Assembly: GCA_009599575.1 (NCBI GenBank)
Contig: VWND01000009.1
Location: 992,001-1,056,000, forward strand
DNA: 64,000 bases
Direction: 5' to 3'
Origin: Blumeriella jaapii
Taxonomy: Eukaryota; Ascomycota; Leotiomycetes; Helotiales; Drepanopezizaceae
The translations under genes were made by a program, and so were the position numbers. The notes under the pieces were generated by a model. That model did no database searches. It saw nothing but the letters and a program-made list of their open reading frames with translations, and was not told the DNA's origin. Each line of letters begins with the position of its first letter. Position 1 is the stretch's first letter. Below, in pieces: positions 34,082 to 45,032 of this stretch.

Positions 34082-36111
34082 ATGAAGCGTAAGGCAGATA
34101 CCCAATCGAACGACCAGGATGGTAGAAGCATCTTGAAGAAGCGCGCAAAGACCGGTACGAATATCTACTGAATCTCCAAACCCCGCGTAGCCTAACCCAA
34201 GTGAATATAGTCCTGTCCAACGAAGATGTCCAAAAGAGTTTTCGCAAAGGTCTTTTTGCCAAGGAGATTCTGCGCAAATACACCGAGGACTACGCACAAT
34301 CAGAGCCGTACAAGCACGGCGTTATCAATTCTCTCATCAGCGACGACCTCCTCCGCTCGGTGCGCGACGAAATCCGCGAGAATGTCCAGTTCACGCCCAA
34401 AGAGACCGATATCTACAAGATCCACCAATCTGGCGACTTGGCCAACCTTGACGGTCTGGAAGATGGCGCTCTGGAAAAGCTGCCGTCGGTGTTGAGACTG
34501 CGAGATGCGATGTACTCGACACAGTTCCGGGAATATGTTTCGACGATTACGGCATCGGGTCCCCTGAGCGGGAGGAAGACGGATATGGCGATCAATGTGT
34601 ATACGCCTGGCTGCCACCTGCTGTGTCACGACGACGTGATTGGGAGCAGGAGAATCAGCTATATCCTCTATTTGACGGATCCGGATATTCCCTGGAAGGA
34701 GGAATGGGGCGGCGCGCTGAGATTGTTCCCTACGACTACACATACCGATGACGGAACCACCACTATCGTGCCGGACCCTGATACCAGCAAGCTTATTCCG
34801 CCTGCGTGGAACCAGTTGAGTTTCTTTGCAGTCCAGCCCGGTCTCAGCTTTCACGATGTTGAGGAAGTGTACCATGCGAAGGACAGGTCGCAATTGGCCA
34901 AGGACGGCAACCGAGTGCGAATGGCTATCAGTGGATGGTTTCATATCCCCCAGATTGGCGAGGAGGGGTATGTTGAGGGAGAAGAGGAGAAATGGGGGGA
35001 GAACAGCAGTCTAAAGCAGCTGCAAGGCAACCCGGACCGGTACGACTGTCCGCAGAAACAGTTGATTACTGTCGAGCCCGAAACCCAATCGAAGACGGAG
35101 GGACTCGGTGAGGCGGATTTTGATTTCCTACTGAAGTACATGGCCCCGACTTACCTCACCCCGGATACGTTGGAGGCTATTGCAGATCGGTTTGAAGAAG
35201 AGTCTACGGTCACCCTTGACGGCCTCCTCTCCAACAAATTCGCGGCTAGAGTACGAGAGTACATCGAGGCTCAGGAAGCAAGTCCACTCCCTGCCAGTAG
35301 TGCCGAGATTGAGAAGGGCTCCTGGAGGGTCGCTAGGCCGCCACACAAGCACCGCTACCTCTATCTCCAGCCCTTTAGTGGCTCGACCGTTGATAAGGCT
35401 TCGCTCGCAAACCCACTCAGGGAGTTGACGGAGGTCTTTCTATCGAGTAGGCAATTCAGACAATGGCTGGAGTTGGCTACGAAGGGCGAGATTGAGGACT
35501 ACGATCTTCTGGCACGGAGGTTTCGGCGAGGCCTGGACTATGCTCTTGCCACTAGTCACGAGGGAGAGCCGAGACTAGAGATCAGCCTCGGCTTGACCCC
35601 CACGTCTGGCTGGGGCGCTGACGAGGATGGAGAAGAGGCCGAGGAGGAGCCAGAGAGCGAGAAGGCTGATAGCAAGAAGAACGGCAAGGCAAAGCAAAAC
35701 CGCGACCCGGATTCCAGCAGCAAGAAGAAGCATGGGCCTGAGCCGAGTCTAGCGGAGCCCGAAGAAGAAGACGATGTCGGCGGCTACGAAACCTACATGG
35801 CTGGCGACGAAGACGACGCAGCCGATGCCGCAGTGTACCGAGCCTCGACCGGCGAAGAAGACGACAACGTGCTGTTCACGATGCCGGCCACGTGGAACAA
35901 GATGAACATTGTCCTCCGGGATGGCGGCGTGTTGAAGTTCGTCAAATACGTGAGTAAGAAGGCGAAGGGCGATCGGTGGGATGTCTGTGGGTCGTTTGGA
36001 GTGAAGTTTGCTGAGGAAGAAGGGGAGGAGGAGCTCGTTCCTCTGCCCGATAGCGACGAGGGAGAGGTGTTTAATGGATTTCCGGACTCGGAAGATAGCG
36101 ACACGGATTAA
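34082..36111 (+). CDS. ofd1: Prolyl 3,4-dihydroxylase, Tpa1/Ofd1/OGFOD1 family
   Basis: Exons 34082-34154 and 34202-36111, 660 residues. Members hydroxylate a proline of ribosomal protein uS12 (Rps23) and affect translation termination and oxygen-regulated degradation. The N-terminal Fe(II)/2-oxoglutarate domain shows CHLLCHDDVIGSRRISYILY (first His and Asp), then LSFHDVEEV (second His) and NRVRMAISGWFH (the 2-oxoglutarate Arg). A second, non-catalytic double-stranded-helix domain follows (~residues 310-640). Between and after come acidic and Lys-rich disordered stretches (e.g. DGEEAEEEPESEKADSKK). The 73-nt first exon encodes a basic nuclear-localisation-like segment (MKRKADTQ and LKKRAKT). 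The 47-nt intron restores this leader to the domain in frame. Confidence 0.93.
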
Positions 36112-36131
36112 AGGGTGGCTAGGTACGGCGT

Positions 36132-36158
36132 GGGGGGGGGGGGGGGGGGGGGGGGGGA
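36132..36158. repeat. Homopolymer G run (~27)
   Basis: Lies 20 bases after the stop codon of the dioxygenase gene, in the 3' UTR, on the coding strand. It is a G-quadruplex candidate in the mRNA. The exact length is uncertain. Confidence 0.85.
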
Positions 36159-36307
36159 TTGTTACGGACAGATACTGTGTATGTCCAGATCTCGGTGAAT
36201 TGGGAAATGTAGGATGCACATGTGTCTGGGTCACTCAGGCAAGTGTACACATACTGTACAGTAGCATGCACGCGACGCAACGTTCGCATCAACTCTACTC
36301 GCACTCA

Positions 36308-36888
36308 CTATGTATGATACAAGTCGTGCTCTCCATCAATATCGACCAACAACGTCTTCTATCACAGAAGTAGGTACTGATATATAATACAACCCGTGCT
36401 CTCCATCACTATCGATCAACAACCTCTTCTATCACAGAAGCATGTACTGATGTATGGTACAAGCGGTGCTCTCTATTACTATCGACCAACAACGTCTTCC
36501 TTCTATCACAGAAGTACCTAGTATTAATGTATGATACAAGTCGTGCTCTCCGTCATTATCGACCAACAACGTTTTCTATTACAGAAGTATGTACTGAGAT
36601 ATAATACAAGCCGTGCTCTCCATCACTCTGGATCAACAACGTATTTTATCACAGAAATATATATTGATATATAATACACGCCGTGCTTTTTATCGCTATC
36701 GATCAACATCATCTTTTATTACAGAAGTTTGTATTCATATATGATACAAGCCGTGCTTTTTATCGCTATCGATCAACAATGTTTTTTATCACAGAAATAT
36801 ATATTGATGTATGATACAAGCCGTGCTCTCCATCACTATCGACCAACAACGTCTTCCATGACAGAAGTATGTACTGTACTGTGTGCAC
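36308..36888. repeat. Minisatellite, eight ~70-bp units
   Basis: Eight head-to-tail units each contain TATGATACAA, CCGTGCTCTCCATCACTATC, GACCAACAACGTC and ATCACAGAAGTATGTACTGA, or close variants. Units are 70-77 bp and differ from one another at roughly 5-25% of positions, so the array is not recent. The central units are more AT-rich (CTTTTTATCGC in place of CTCTCCATCAC). Confidence 0.92.
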
Positions 36889-37878
36889 AGTACTCTACAT
36901 CCCAGCCCCATCTCCAACCCCCCGGACCGCCAAGCCGGACCACGACCCGGTTTATTGGCACGACACAAGACTTTTGTTGCACGTCGAGATCTACCTGTCA
37001 AATCGGCCCACGGCGCGATCGAATGCTTGACTGGCAATGCCGGGACGGGAACATGTGGACGGCATTTATGGGAGGGCGGGGTGAGGGAGGGGCGGGGTGG
37101 ACGGTGGACGGGACTTATGTAAGCACAGTTTTGTATGTACCTAGTGTATGTAGTGTATGTACAGTGTGTACTAGTACAGTAAGTAGTACGAGTAAGTACA
37201 CATTGCATGAATGTATGTACTGTGCTGCATGTATTGATTGTGTGTATTTTATGTATTGAATGTGTGTATTGTACTGGATGTACTGACTGTATGTAGGTAT
37301 TGTATATATGGACTGTACCTGTTGTATGCACTGACTGTATGCACTGTAGGTATGTAAAAGTTGCCTTTCCATTACACTTACAGAGCATGTCATTTTGGAC
37401 ATACATACATAAGGAAATACACCCAACGCAAGCTTTCGACAAGAGCCACCTAGACGTCCCGGTGACTAAGTAGGTAGCACGTGTGTCACACGTGACGAAG
37501 AAACCCGCCAGCAGCCCGGGCCGAATACCAGGGTTTCGGATTCGCATTCCTCTTCCCATCGATCTCCTTTCTTTAACTCAAGCGTCTTTCATCCACTTGT
37601 CCTTCTACGGAGAAAAGCTTACATCATGTACACACCACGGCCGAACACACGCCGCCGGCGAGATGGGAGGGACCGTAAGCGAGTGCGAAATGCGACGACA
37701 TGCATGAGGGCGACGGTGGAAGGCTTGACATCGCGTATATAACGACGAACGTCGTCGTCGCAAGATTGGCGTGTGGGAGACTGCTTCAACCTTTCTGTCG
37801 AAGCCCTGCGGTCCTTCTTCATCTTTGGTCTTAGGTACAGTACAAACCATTTGTTCGAGGTTCGGCCAGTCACCAAGC

Positions 37879-39624
37879 ATGGCTTCTTTCGATTTCAAGA
37901 TTGTTCTCAACTTCTTGCTGTCTTGGATCGCGTGGGCCAATCTCAATTCCTGGCTGAGGTGGAGGCGGGTGAGGAGATGGGGGAAGCAGCATGGATGTGG
38001 TGAGGCGCCGACGCTGCCAAACCGACTCCCTTGGGGAATGGAGAGGATATGGTTCTTGATCACACACGGTAAAGGTATGTATCTCTTTGCAGAGCATGCC
38101 CAATCTCCCCTTCGACCAAGTTTGCCTTGATGTCCCGGGAGAGATGGCTGACCTCCTGATGCTAGACCTGGACTTCCTAGAGCTCGTCCGCGAGGGCTAC
38201 GACAACATGCAATGCTACACCTACCGGATCCACGGCTTCTTCTTCACCTCCCTGGTCACCACCACCGAGCCAGAGAACATCCAGGCCATCCTCGCCACCA
38301 GGTTCTCCGACTACGACCTCGGCCCAGCCCGCAACGACGCCTTCAACCAGCTGCTAGGCAACGGCATCTTCACCGCCGACGGTAAGGCCTGGGCGCATTT
38401 CCGCCAGCAGCTCAAGCCCCAGTTCACGCGCGACCAGGTCAGCGACCTCGACGCCGCCGAGCGCCACCTCCACATCCTCTTCCAGACCCTCCCGGCCGAG
38501 AACGGCGCCGGCTGGGTCGAAAGCGTCGACTGGATGCCCCTGCTGTACCGCTTCACCCTCGACGCCAGCACCGAGTTCCTCTTCGGGCAGTCCGTCGACT
38601 CGCAGACCACGGCCCTCCGCGCCTTGGAGGACTCGGGCGCCTACTCGGCCGAACAGCAGCAGAACATGGCCTTCGCGCGCGCGGTCGCCGACGCCCAGGA
38701 TCACGTCGTCGCCCGGCTGCGCTTCCGCGCCCTGGCCTACCTCCCAATGTCCAAGGCGTACAAGGAGTCGTGTGCGGTTGTGCGCGCGATGGCCGATCGC
38801 TTCGTGACGCGCGCGCTAGACCCGAGGTACGAGCGCAAAGACGGCGCGGACGGCGCAAAGAGGAAGTTCGTGCTGCTCGATGCGTTGGTGGCCGAGACGC
38901 GAGACCCGGTCGAGCTGCGGGATCAGACGCTGCACATCCTGCTCGCCGGACGGGACACGACGAGCGCGCTGCTCGGATGGACCATCCTCCTCCTCGCGCG
39001 CCATCCGGCGGAGTTTGGGAAGCTGCGGCGCTCCGTCCTGGCCCATTTCGCACCGAGACGCAACCGGCTCAGGAGCTGACGTTCGCGAGTCTGAAGGCCT
39101 GCAGCAGCATGACGCGCGTTTTGTACGAGACGCTCCGTCTGTACCCCATCGTGCCGCTCAATGGCCGCCTGGCGACGAGAGACACGCTGCTCCCCACGGG
39201 CGGCGGCCCGGACCGGAAGCAGCCCATCGTCATTCGCAGGGGGGAATCGGTGGCCTACTCGGCGTACGCCATGCACCGCCGCAAAGACATCTGGGGCGAG
39301 AACGCCGATGTCTTCAAGCCGGACCGCTGGGAGGGACGCAAGCTGGGCTGGGACTTCCTCGGGTTCAGCGGGGGCCCGCGCGTGTGCATTGGTCGTGAGT
39401 CGCCGCTTGGCTGTTGGTGGTGTTCGTTGTATGGGAGCGTGGGAGGCTGACTGGGAACAGAACAATACGCTTTGAACGAGGCGAGCTTCTTCATGGTGAG
39501 GGTGTTGCAGAGGTATGATGTGATTGAGGCTTTGGATATGAAGGGCCCCTTGAAGAAGTCTTTGACCATTACACTGCAGCCGGGCGATGGGGTCAAGGTG
39601 AGGATGCACAGGGCATGCTCGTGA
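37879..39624 (+). CDS. Cytochrome P450, CYP52-like (single-base frame break)
   Basis: Exons 37879-38074, 38166-39394 and 39461-39624; about 529 residues if one base is restored. A P450 of the CYP52/alkane-fatty-acid hydroxylase type, anchored by an N-terminal helix (VLNFLLSWIAWANLNSW). Motifs: GNGIFTADGKAWAHFRQQLK (C-helix), I-helix LLAGRDTTSALLGW, ExxR in YETLRLYPIVPLNGR, FKPDRW, and the haem loop FSGGPRVCIGQQYALNEAS. The haem loop is completed by splicing at 39394/39461. At 39050/39051 the frame breaks after AHF: one G is missing from a codon expected to give Gly in GTETQPAQEL. No intron fits without deleting conserved residues. It is either a sequencing indel or a recent null allele; the rest of the protein is intact. 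Confidence 0.9.
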
Positions 39625-39912
39625 GAAGTATGGTTCGTGAGAAGCATGGGTTAGTGTACGCTGTTTTGTGGAATAACTTGGAGCTCGGATATTGTAAGTA
39701 CCTCACTGGGTCCAGACTGATCGAGCAAGATGGTGTAGTGAAGGGGTATAAATTCAACTCAGCTGAATCCTGCTCCCACCGCACTCTGTGCTTTCGCCTA
39801 TCGCTATGTCCACTCAACGCTTCATCGGCCACCCTCCCATGCGAAAAGCCCTTTTAAAAAAACGCTACGAGAGTCGACCAAAAGTCCAGCTCAGAGCGCC
39901 GCTCCCAAAGAA
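39625..39912. other. Short convergent spacer
   Basis: 3' regions of the P450 and the 239-residue protein. Nothing else is recognised. Confidence 0.5.
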
Positions 39913-40632
39913 CTAAGCGCCCGAAGTCCCAGCCCCAGAGCCCGTTCCCGACAAGAGCCCATCCTTTTTCGCCTTGGTCGACTCTGGCTTAAACTGCCCA
40001 AACTTCGCCTCGAGCTCGTCCTCCGTCCAGCGCCTATGCTCTTCACTCCCACTGTAGTTCCCTTTCTTGTCGCGCGCGAACCACTTCAGGTAGTCCCGTC
40101 TCGGCATGTACACGACCTTCAGCAGCTTGTCCTCGGGCCCGGGCTCCTTCTTGCTGCTCCCCTTCAGCTTGCGGAACAGGCCGGGCTTCTTCGCCGGCTT
40201 CGACGACGCCTCGGGGGCCTTGGGGGACGGGATCACGTCGGAGATGATGGCCGGGATGATGCTGTCGTCCGTGTATCGCTTGGGCAGGAGCTGAGGCACG
40301 CTGCTCATGTCGCCCGCCATGTAGGCGAGCGAGCTGGCCTTGAATCTGGGCGCCGGGCCGCCCGTCGCGGTGAAGTGCTGCAGGTCGTACTCCGAGAGCT
40401 TCGGCAGTTCATTGGGGGTGCTGCTTTGCGCGACGAGTGGCTCGGCGTCAGAGTCGTGATGGCCGTCGGTCTGCGCTTGCGGATCGTGGGACGTGGACGT
40501 GGCCGTGTACGCGATGGTCCGGTTGTCCACATCGCGGTAGGGGAGCAGGTCTGCTCCTCTGTTTCGGGCCGATGGTTTGGTAGAGTTGCGACGGGCTCTT
40601 GGGTCTAGTTTGGAGGGGAAGTTGAACGGCAT
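39913..40632 (-). CDS. Conserved fungal protein of unknown function
   Basis: A single exon of 239 residues. The N-terminal two-thirds is Ser/Pro-rich and basic. The C-terminal third has a pattern that looks conserved: KKPGLFRKLKG, KLLKVVYMPRRDYLKWFARD, GNYSGSEEHRRWTEDELEAK, ending in a Lys/Gly-rich tail. No known enzyme motif, signal peptide or membrane segment. The compact tail suggests a protein- or membrane-binding element. I do not assign a function. Confidence 0.7.
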   Translation of the reverse strand: MPFNFPSKLDPRARRNSTKPSARNRGADLLPYRDVDNRTIAYTATSTSHDPQAQTDGHHDSDAEPLVAQSSTPNELPKLSEYDLQHFTATGGPAPRFKASSLAYMAGDMSSVPQLLPKRYTDDSIIPAIISDVIPSPKAPEASSKPAKKPGLFRKLKGSSKKEPGPEDKLLKVVYMPRRDYLKWFARDKKGNYSGSEEHRRWTEDELEAKFGQFKPESTKAKKDGLLSGTGSGAGTSGA

Positions 40633-41394
40633 TCTGATGGTGTCGCGGTGGTGGAGGGGATGTTACTATGTGTTGTTGTTTGGTTTCGCCTGTCGCCTGG
40701 TCTGGCCGCAGTACCGTATAAGTATGTAGATTACAGTAAGTATAGCATGTACCCTATTGGGGACAGTCCAGTATGTATAGTGTTGAGGCTGTACTTCCAC
40801 CAAGAGGATCAGGCTTCGAGGTTGATTCACATCGACCAACAGGAGGGAGGCCTCGACGCGACAGCCTTCGTATGTCGTGGAGAGGCTGCTTGCACAGCAA
40901 GTCTGATGACGATGAGATGCCAGGCAGCGACGTTCGAGCAACACGATGAGGTTATCACGAGCTGCGTACCCACCGACGCTTGGCTCTACACAAGCAAGAG
41001 ATGGCAGACAGACGGTTAAGCTTCTCGCGTCCTTCGGAATGGAAAGAAGCATTTCACGGTTGTAGATCGATCATTCAACCCCGCAGGAGGAATGCAGCGA
41101 TGAGTCAGCGACCCTCGGGATGATATTGTACAGTACAGTACTGTACAGTCCTGTAACCAGACTTGCAGTGCCTGCTTGACCCAAGATCTTGTCAATTCTG
41201 AATGTGCGACAACATCGTCGGCGAGATGACGGCGCGTGGTGTTCCCCGATAGTACTGAAGACGGAAACGATAGAACCAGATGCAACGTGTACTGCTTCAC
41301 GGAATCACAATGTGCATGTGTACGGTGTCACAACACGTTTGTACATACCTGAATCTGACGGACCTCCTCCCGATCATATTGACCCTCGTCAATA
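40633..41394. other. Intergenic spacer
   Basis: No gene. TACTGTACAG words at 41128-41152 and a short AT-rich patch near 40720-40760. Contains the promoter of the 239-residue protein and the 3' UTR of the Nudix gene. Confidence 0.45.
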
Positions 41395-42412
41395 TCAGAG
41401 GCAAGCAGCAGACGTGGGGAGAGGCAACTTGCGATGGAGACGCGCCACTATTTCCGCGTAGTGTTGTTCCTCCTCGGGCGTGATGATACCATGTCGGATG
41501 AAGAAATCAATCATCACCAAGGCACTATTCGTCTTGAAGTCGCCCTTGCGGAGACCGTCCTGAACCTCCTGGATGCTCATCAAGGTAAATTCCTTCACCT
41601 CGTCGTCGTTCTGCTCGCAGATGACCCCGTTGGGTAGCTCGAGGTCGTAGACGTAAATCAGGTCGGGGGAGATCAGGCCCTGCTCTCCGGCACCACGGGG
41701 ATCCGTGAGACCAACATATGTGATACATCCACAGGCCTTGGCTCCTTTGCGTACCAGATCCTCCGACAGGGAGGCCTCCTCGTCCGCTTCACGGACAATG
41801 CACTCGAATGGTCCTTCGCCGGCGGCGCCGCCTGCCACGGTGGTGTCGAGGCAGTTGGGGTATGTGAACAAATGCTCCGAGCGTCGGGGGACCCAGATCT
41901 TCATGCCCTCCGCCGTCTTGGAGTACACCGTCAGATGGGCGCCACGTGACACGAATCCGAATAGGTTGCCGGCGTATCGCTCGAAAGAAACGGGGACTTT
42001 GTAGCCGACGATGGGATATGGCTCACTGTGCCTTCTGCTGATGATTGTGAAGTTGTCCTGGTCGATACTTCTCTGGACGAGGTGCGAGAAGGCGTTGGTG
42101 CAGGCATCGGAGAGGTGGTCTCTGTCTTCGGGCTCGAGCCATACTGATCTCGCGTCATGGTCGACGCGGAAGTCCTTGGTCCATGGCATCTTCTTGACTA
42201 TCTCAGGAAGCATAAGACCGTGTGGGCGCGGGTCTTCCGGCATGTAAAATCGATAGAGGGTTGACCAGTGGCCGCAAGGAGACATTCCTGGCTCATCGTA
42301 GGGAAAACTGTCCAAGATGTTAGACTACACTGGCCATTTTGGAGAAGGTGATCATGAGCTACCCATCGCATTCATTGACGAGGTCCAGGTAGCTCTTGGT
42401 AAGAGCAGCCAT
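41395..42412 (-). CDS. Nudix hydrolase, DUF4743/thiamine-pyrophosphokinase-related type
   Basis: Exons 42363-42412 and 41395-42307 (55-nt intron), 320 residues. An N-terminal DUF4743-like region (MAALTKSYLDLVNECDG then FPYDEPG, VWLEPEDR, EPYPIVGYKV) precedes a Nudix domain. The Nudix box reads GGAAGEGPFECIVREADEEA: the catalytic REXXEE is kept, but the loop before the first Glu looks one or two residues shorter than the family pattern. Homologues in yeast and S. pombe (YJR142W, the N-terminus of Tnr3) act on damaged thiamine diphosphate; substrate here is inferred from family only. The first exon is only 50 nt but gives a good ATG, phase and donor. Confidence 0.88.
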
Positions 42413-43929
42413 TTTGCCTAATGCTTACTTCTCGAGACGATCTGTGTAGAGCTGTCGACGTGATTTCGGATCTGTAGCGGATTCTCATGAACCAAGACCA
42501 AGAGCCTGGCTGTCGATCCGAAGTCCGAAGTTGTATTTGAAGGACGCGCTGCGCAAAACTCTTGGGAAGATGTGTGCTCAAACGGAGGGTGAAGGGAGTT
42601 TGGTGTCATCGCTTATCACTTGGCGCGTAAACCCATCAGACGGCGAGTAGCCACCACAAACGATCCGCGGTAGAAAACTAAAATGTTGGAACTGCCGGCA
42701 AGCAGTGAGAAGATGGCAATCTTTACTTGTCCCCATCTTCGTCTGGGAGCAACGGTCCTAGATATGTTGTAAGCCTCAGATGCGTCAAAACACCCTCCTA
42801 TGGCTTTCTGTCACAGTAAGTAGGTCGACCCACTTGAATCATAAGCTTTTGAGACGCCGGACTGCTCTGCCTCGTCCGAAGCCTCTTCAATTGCAAGAGG
42901 AAAAGTAAGAATGCATCGTAGATGCAAAATAGAGCTTCCCAAAGAGAAGCCGGCTACGGATGAGGCATGTAGAAGCACGAGCGACTTTTAGGCATTCTGT
43001 GTTTTTCAACGCGGCACCCTCTGATAACGACAATACCTACTGTACTAGTGATGTGTAGAGAAGTCCTCCCTCTCAAGAATGCGTTGAGCGCTACAGCAAG
43101 GTTTAGTTACACATCGCGACATCAGCAGGCCTAAGTATACAGGACACTTATTTGCCTGTTGAGGGAAAGAGAGCTGAGCATTTCAGAGTAGCGCCGAAGT
43201 GAGAAATAAACATCCGCTTTGGGCGGGCTTTTTCGATCACCAAGTACATGCGATTCCGTACTGTGCGTTTTTCATGTACGCTTTTTTGTTACACGTAGCA
43301 CATTTGAAGCATCGAACTTAGGAACCTCCTTCAAGAGGGAAAAGAACTTTTGAACGTTTTAGACCGAGCAGAGGAGAAACGAAAAAGTCTGCCTGAGGCT
43401 AGCTGTCACCTAGCCCCATCCACCTTTTCTCAATTACAGTACATTAAAGCAATTTTTTGTTGCACGTCGCAGGCTTGTTTACTTTTGGTATATGCTTCAG
43501 AAAGGTAAGCAGACGCCGGCCGCTATGGCCAACCACTCTTACTTGTCGTCAGAAAGTCAGTAAAGAGGCATCGATTCACAGGGTACACGTAACAGGGTGC
43601 CCCGATCACCACGAAGGGCCTGAATGCGGTGGCATATATCACACTATGTGTACGGTGTGCTTGCTAGCATTGAAGATTTTGGAGACAAAATACAACGCAG
43701 TCTTCGAGGCATGAAGAATTGACAAGAGATTCTCGGTGACCTGGGACACAACTGTGCGACCACAGCTAGTGCCCCTAGTGGTCAGCCAATTGCACTCTCA
43801 ATTTCACAAGGTCTGTTCTGGGATCAAGGCATTAAGGGTTTGACGTTTGGAGGTTCTATGGCACAGGAGGTTTATAAACGACAGGGGCGACAAAAGAGAC
43901 ATGTTTTCCGCTCGACTCCCATTCTCAAT
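42413..43929. other. 1.5-kb spacer, no gene supported
   Basis: Contains the promoter of the Nudix gene on the left and the 3' flank of atp4 on the right. A short Cys-rich frame at 43457-43714 lacks an ATG start and codon support. Some stretches read like decayed repeat DNA, e.g. the repeated TTTTTTGTTACACGTAGC/TTTTTTGTTGCACGTCGC words near 43284 and 43454. Confidence 0.45.
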
Positions 43930-44843
43930 CTATTGCGCCTTAGATTGAACAATCTCTGTTCGTCGTGTTAGTGGCTGCCTCTTTTCTTAGATAGGAAAGA
44001 TTTTGGCTTACTCTCAACCTCCGTCACGCTCTGTTGCAAGATTTGTTGAAGAACCTTGGGATTCTCAAGCTCCTTCTGGATCTTGGCAATGATAGCCTCC
44101 GACAACTCCTTCTGTTGACGGATCTTGACCTGTCCCTCGTACCTGACCCACGAATCCAAGACAGCCTTTGCTTCTGCGGCAAGGGCGGTGCTTTGCTCAA
44201 GCTCGTACGCCTTGGCCTCGAGTTGGGCGGTTTCCTAGCGAGTGTAAGCTTCTTTCCCCCTGCGTCAATATGCATCGACAGCATACCTTGGAGACCTCGA
44301 AGAGGGTCTTGGTAACATCAACGACGCTTCCGAATTGCTTGACGCTCTCGATTCTGGTCTTGACGGCCTCGGTGTGATCCGCACGAGCTGCGTTCAAGAT
44401 ACCCTTGATCTTGTTGACCTGTCCATCCGCCCACTCCTTATACATCGGTCCGCCATACTTGAAAACTGCGGTCCAGATGCTCAACAAGCAGAGCGCAACA
44501 ACGGTCTCCTCGTTGACGACGTAGTATTCGTTGCTAATGGCGTAAATCGAGGCAGCGGCTGTGGACGAAAGGATCGCGGTCTTGGAGACCAACGAGTTGC
44601 CGGGTAGCGAGTCGAGGAGAGATTGTGCCTTCTTCTTAGGATCCTCCGCTGGGACAGTCGATGAGGATCGGGAGCTCGTGAGCGATGTAGTGAGTGCTGG
44701 CAGGGTACGTGGAGAGAAAGCTGGTCTGAGACGGGCGGCGCCTGGGTGCTGTCAGTCAAGCGGTCGAGGTCCAATTGCTTCCAAAACATCTGTCCCATGC
44801 GCAATTACATACCAGCGGCGCTTCTTGCCAAACGTGATGCCAT
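43930..44843 (-). CDS. atp4: ATP synthase F0 subunit 4 (subunit b), mitochondrial
   Basis: Exons 44813-44843, 44287-44741, 44012-44234 and 43930-43955, 244 residues. Subunit b forms the peripheral stalk of mitochondrial F1F0-ATP synthase. The N-terminus is a mitochondrial presequence (MASRLARSAAG). Two hydrophobic helices follow (TAILSSTAAASIYAIS, ETVVALCLLSIWTAVFKYGG), then MYKEWADGQVNKIKGILN and the long charged stalk helix (KVLQQILQQSVTEVE). The last 26-nt exon supplies KIVQSKAQ, the expected family ending; without it the protein would end in an unrelated run. Divergent from noc4 with only 189 bp between start codons. Confidence 0.93.
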
Positions 44844-45032
44844 TGTGAGATGAGGGGAGTTGATGGAGAGCTTCGTGGTTGGGTGGAAGGGTTGAAAATC
44901 GTCGTCGGGGTTCGGCAGCTCCGCTCGACTCGGCCCACTTCTTTTGAGCCGCGCTAGAAAATATGGTCAATAACATTTTCTAACACCCGTTGATACAACA
45001 CGGAAAATACACCGTATTCGCACGACGCAAAA
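44844..45032. promoter_or_regulatory. Compact bidirectional promoter of atp4 and noc4
   Basis: 189 bp separate the start codons of a mitochondrial ATP synthase gene (leftward) and a ribosome-biogenesis gene (rightward). An ATTTTCTAACAC-like segment precedes the noc4 side. No specific binding site is claimed. Confidence 0.55.

Larger units (their letters stand above)
36112..37878. other. Spacer with G run, 70-bp minisatellite and GTATGTACTG-rich DNA
   Basis: No gene. It contains a G run of about 26-28 bases at 36132-36158, the minisatellite at 36308-36888 and, at 37130-37350, degenerate GTATGTACTGTGTATG-like sequence. The right 500 bp is promoter of the P450 gene. A GTCGTCGTCG-like triplet is seen near 37750. 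Confidence 0.5.

Noticed and set aside
36308..36888. Repeat array as CRISPR
   Set aside because: Units are head-to-tail with no unique spacers, and the host is a fungus. It is a minisatellite.
39013..39075. Intron in the P450 explaining the frame break
   Set aside because: The only in-phase GT..AG pair would be about 38 nt and would delete the expected conserved AHF-GTETQPAQ segment.
43457..43714. Short Cys-rich plus-strand frame
   Set aside because: No ATG start, no codon support and no recognisable domain.
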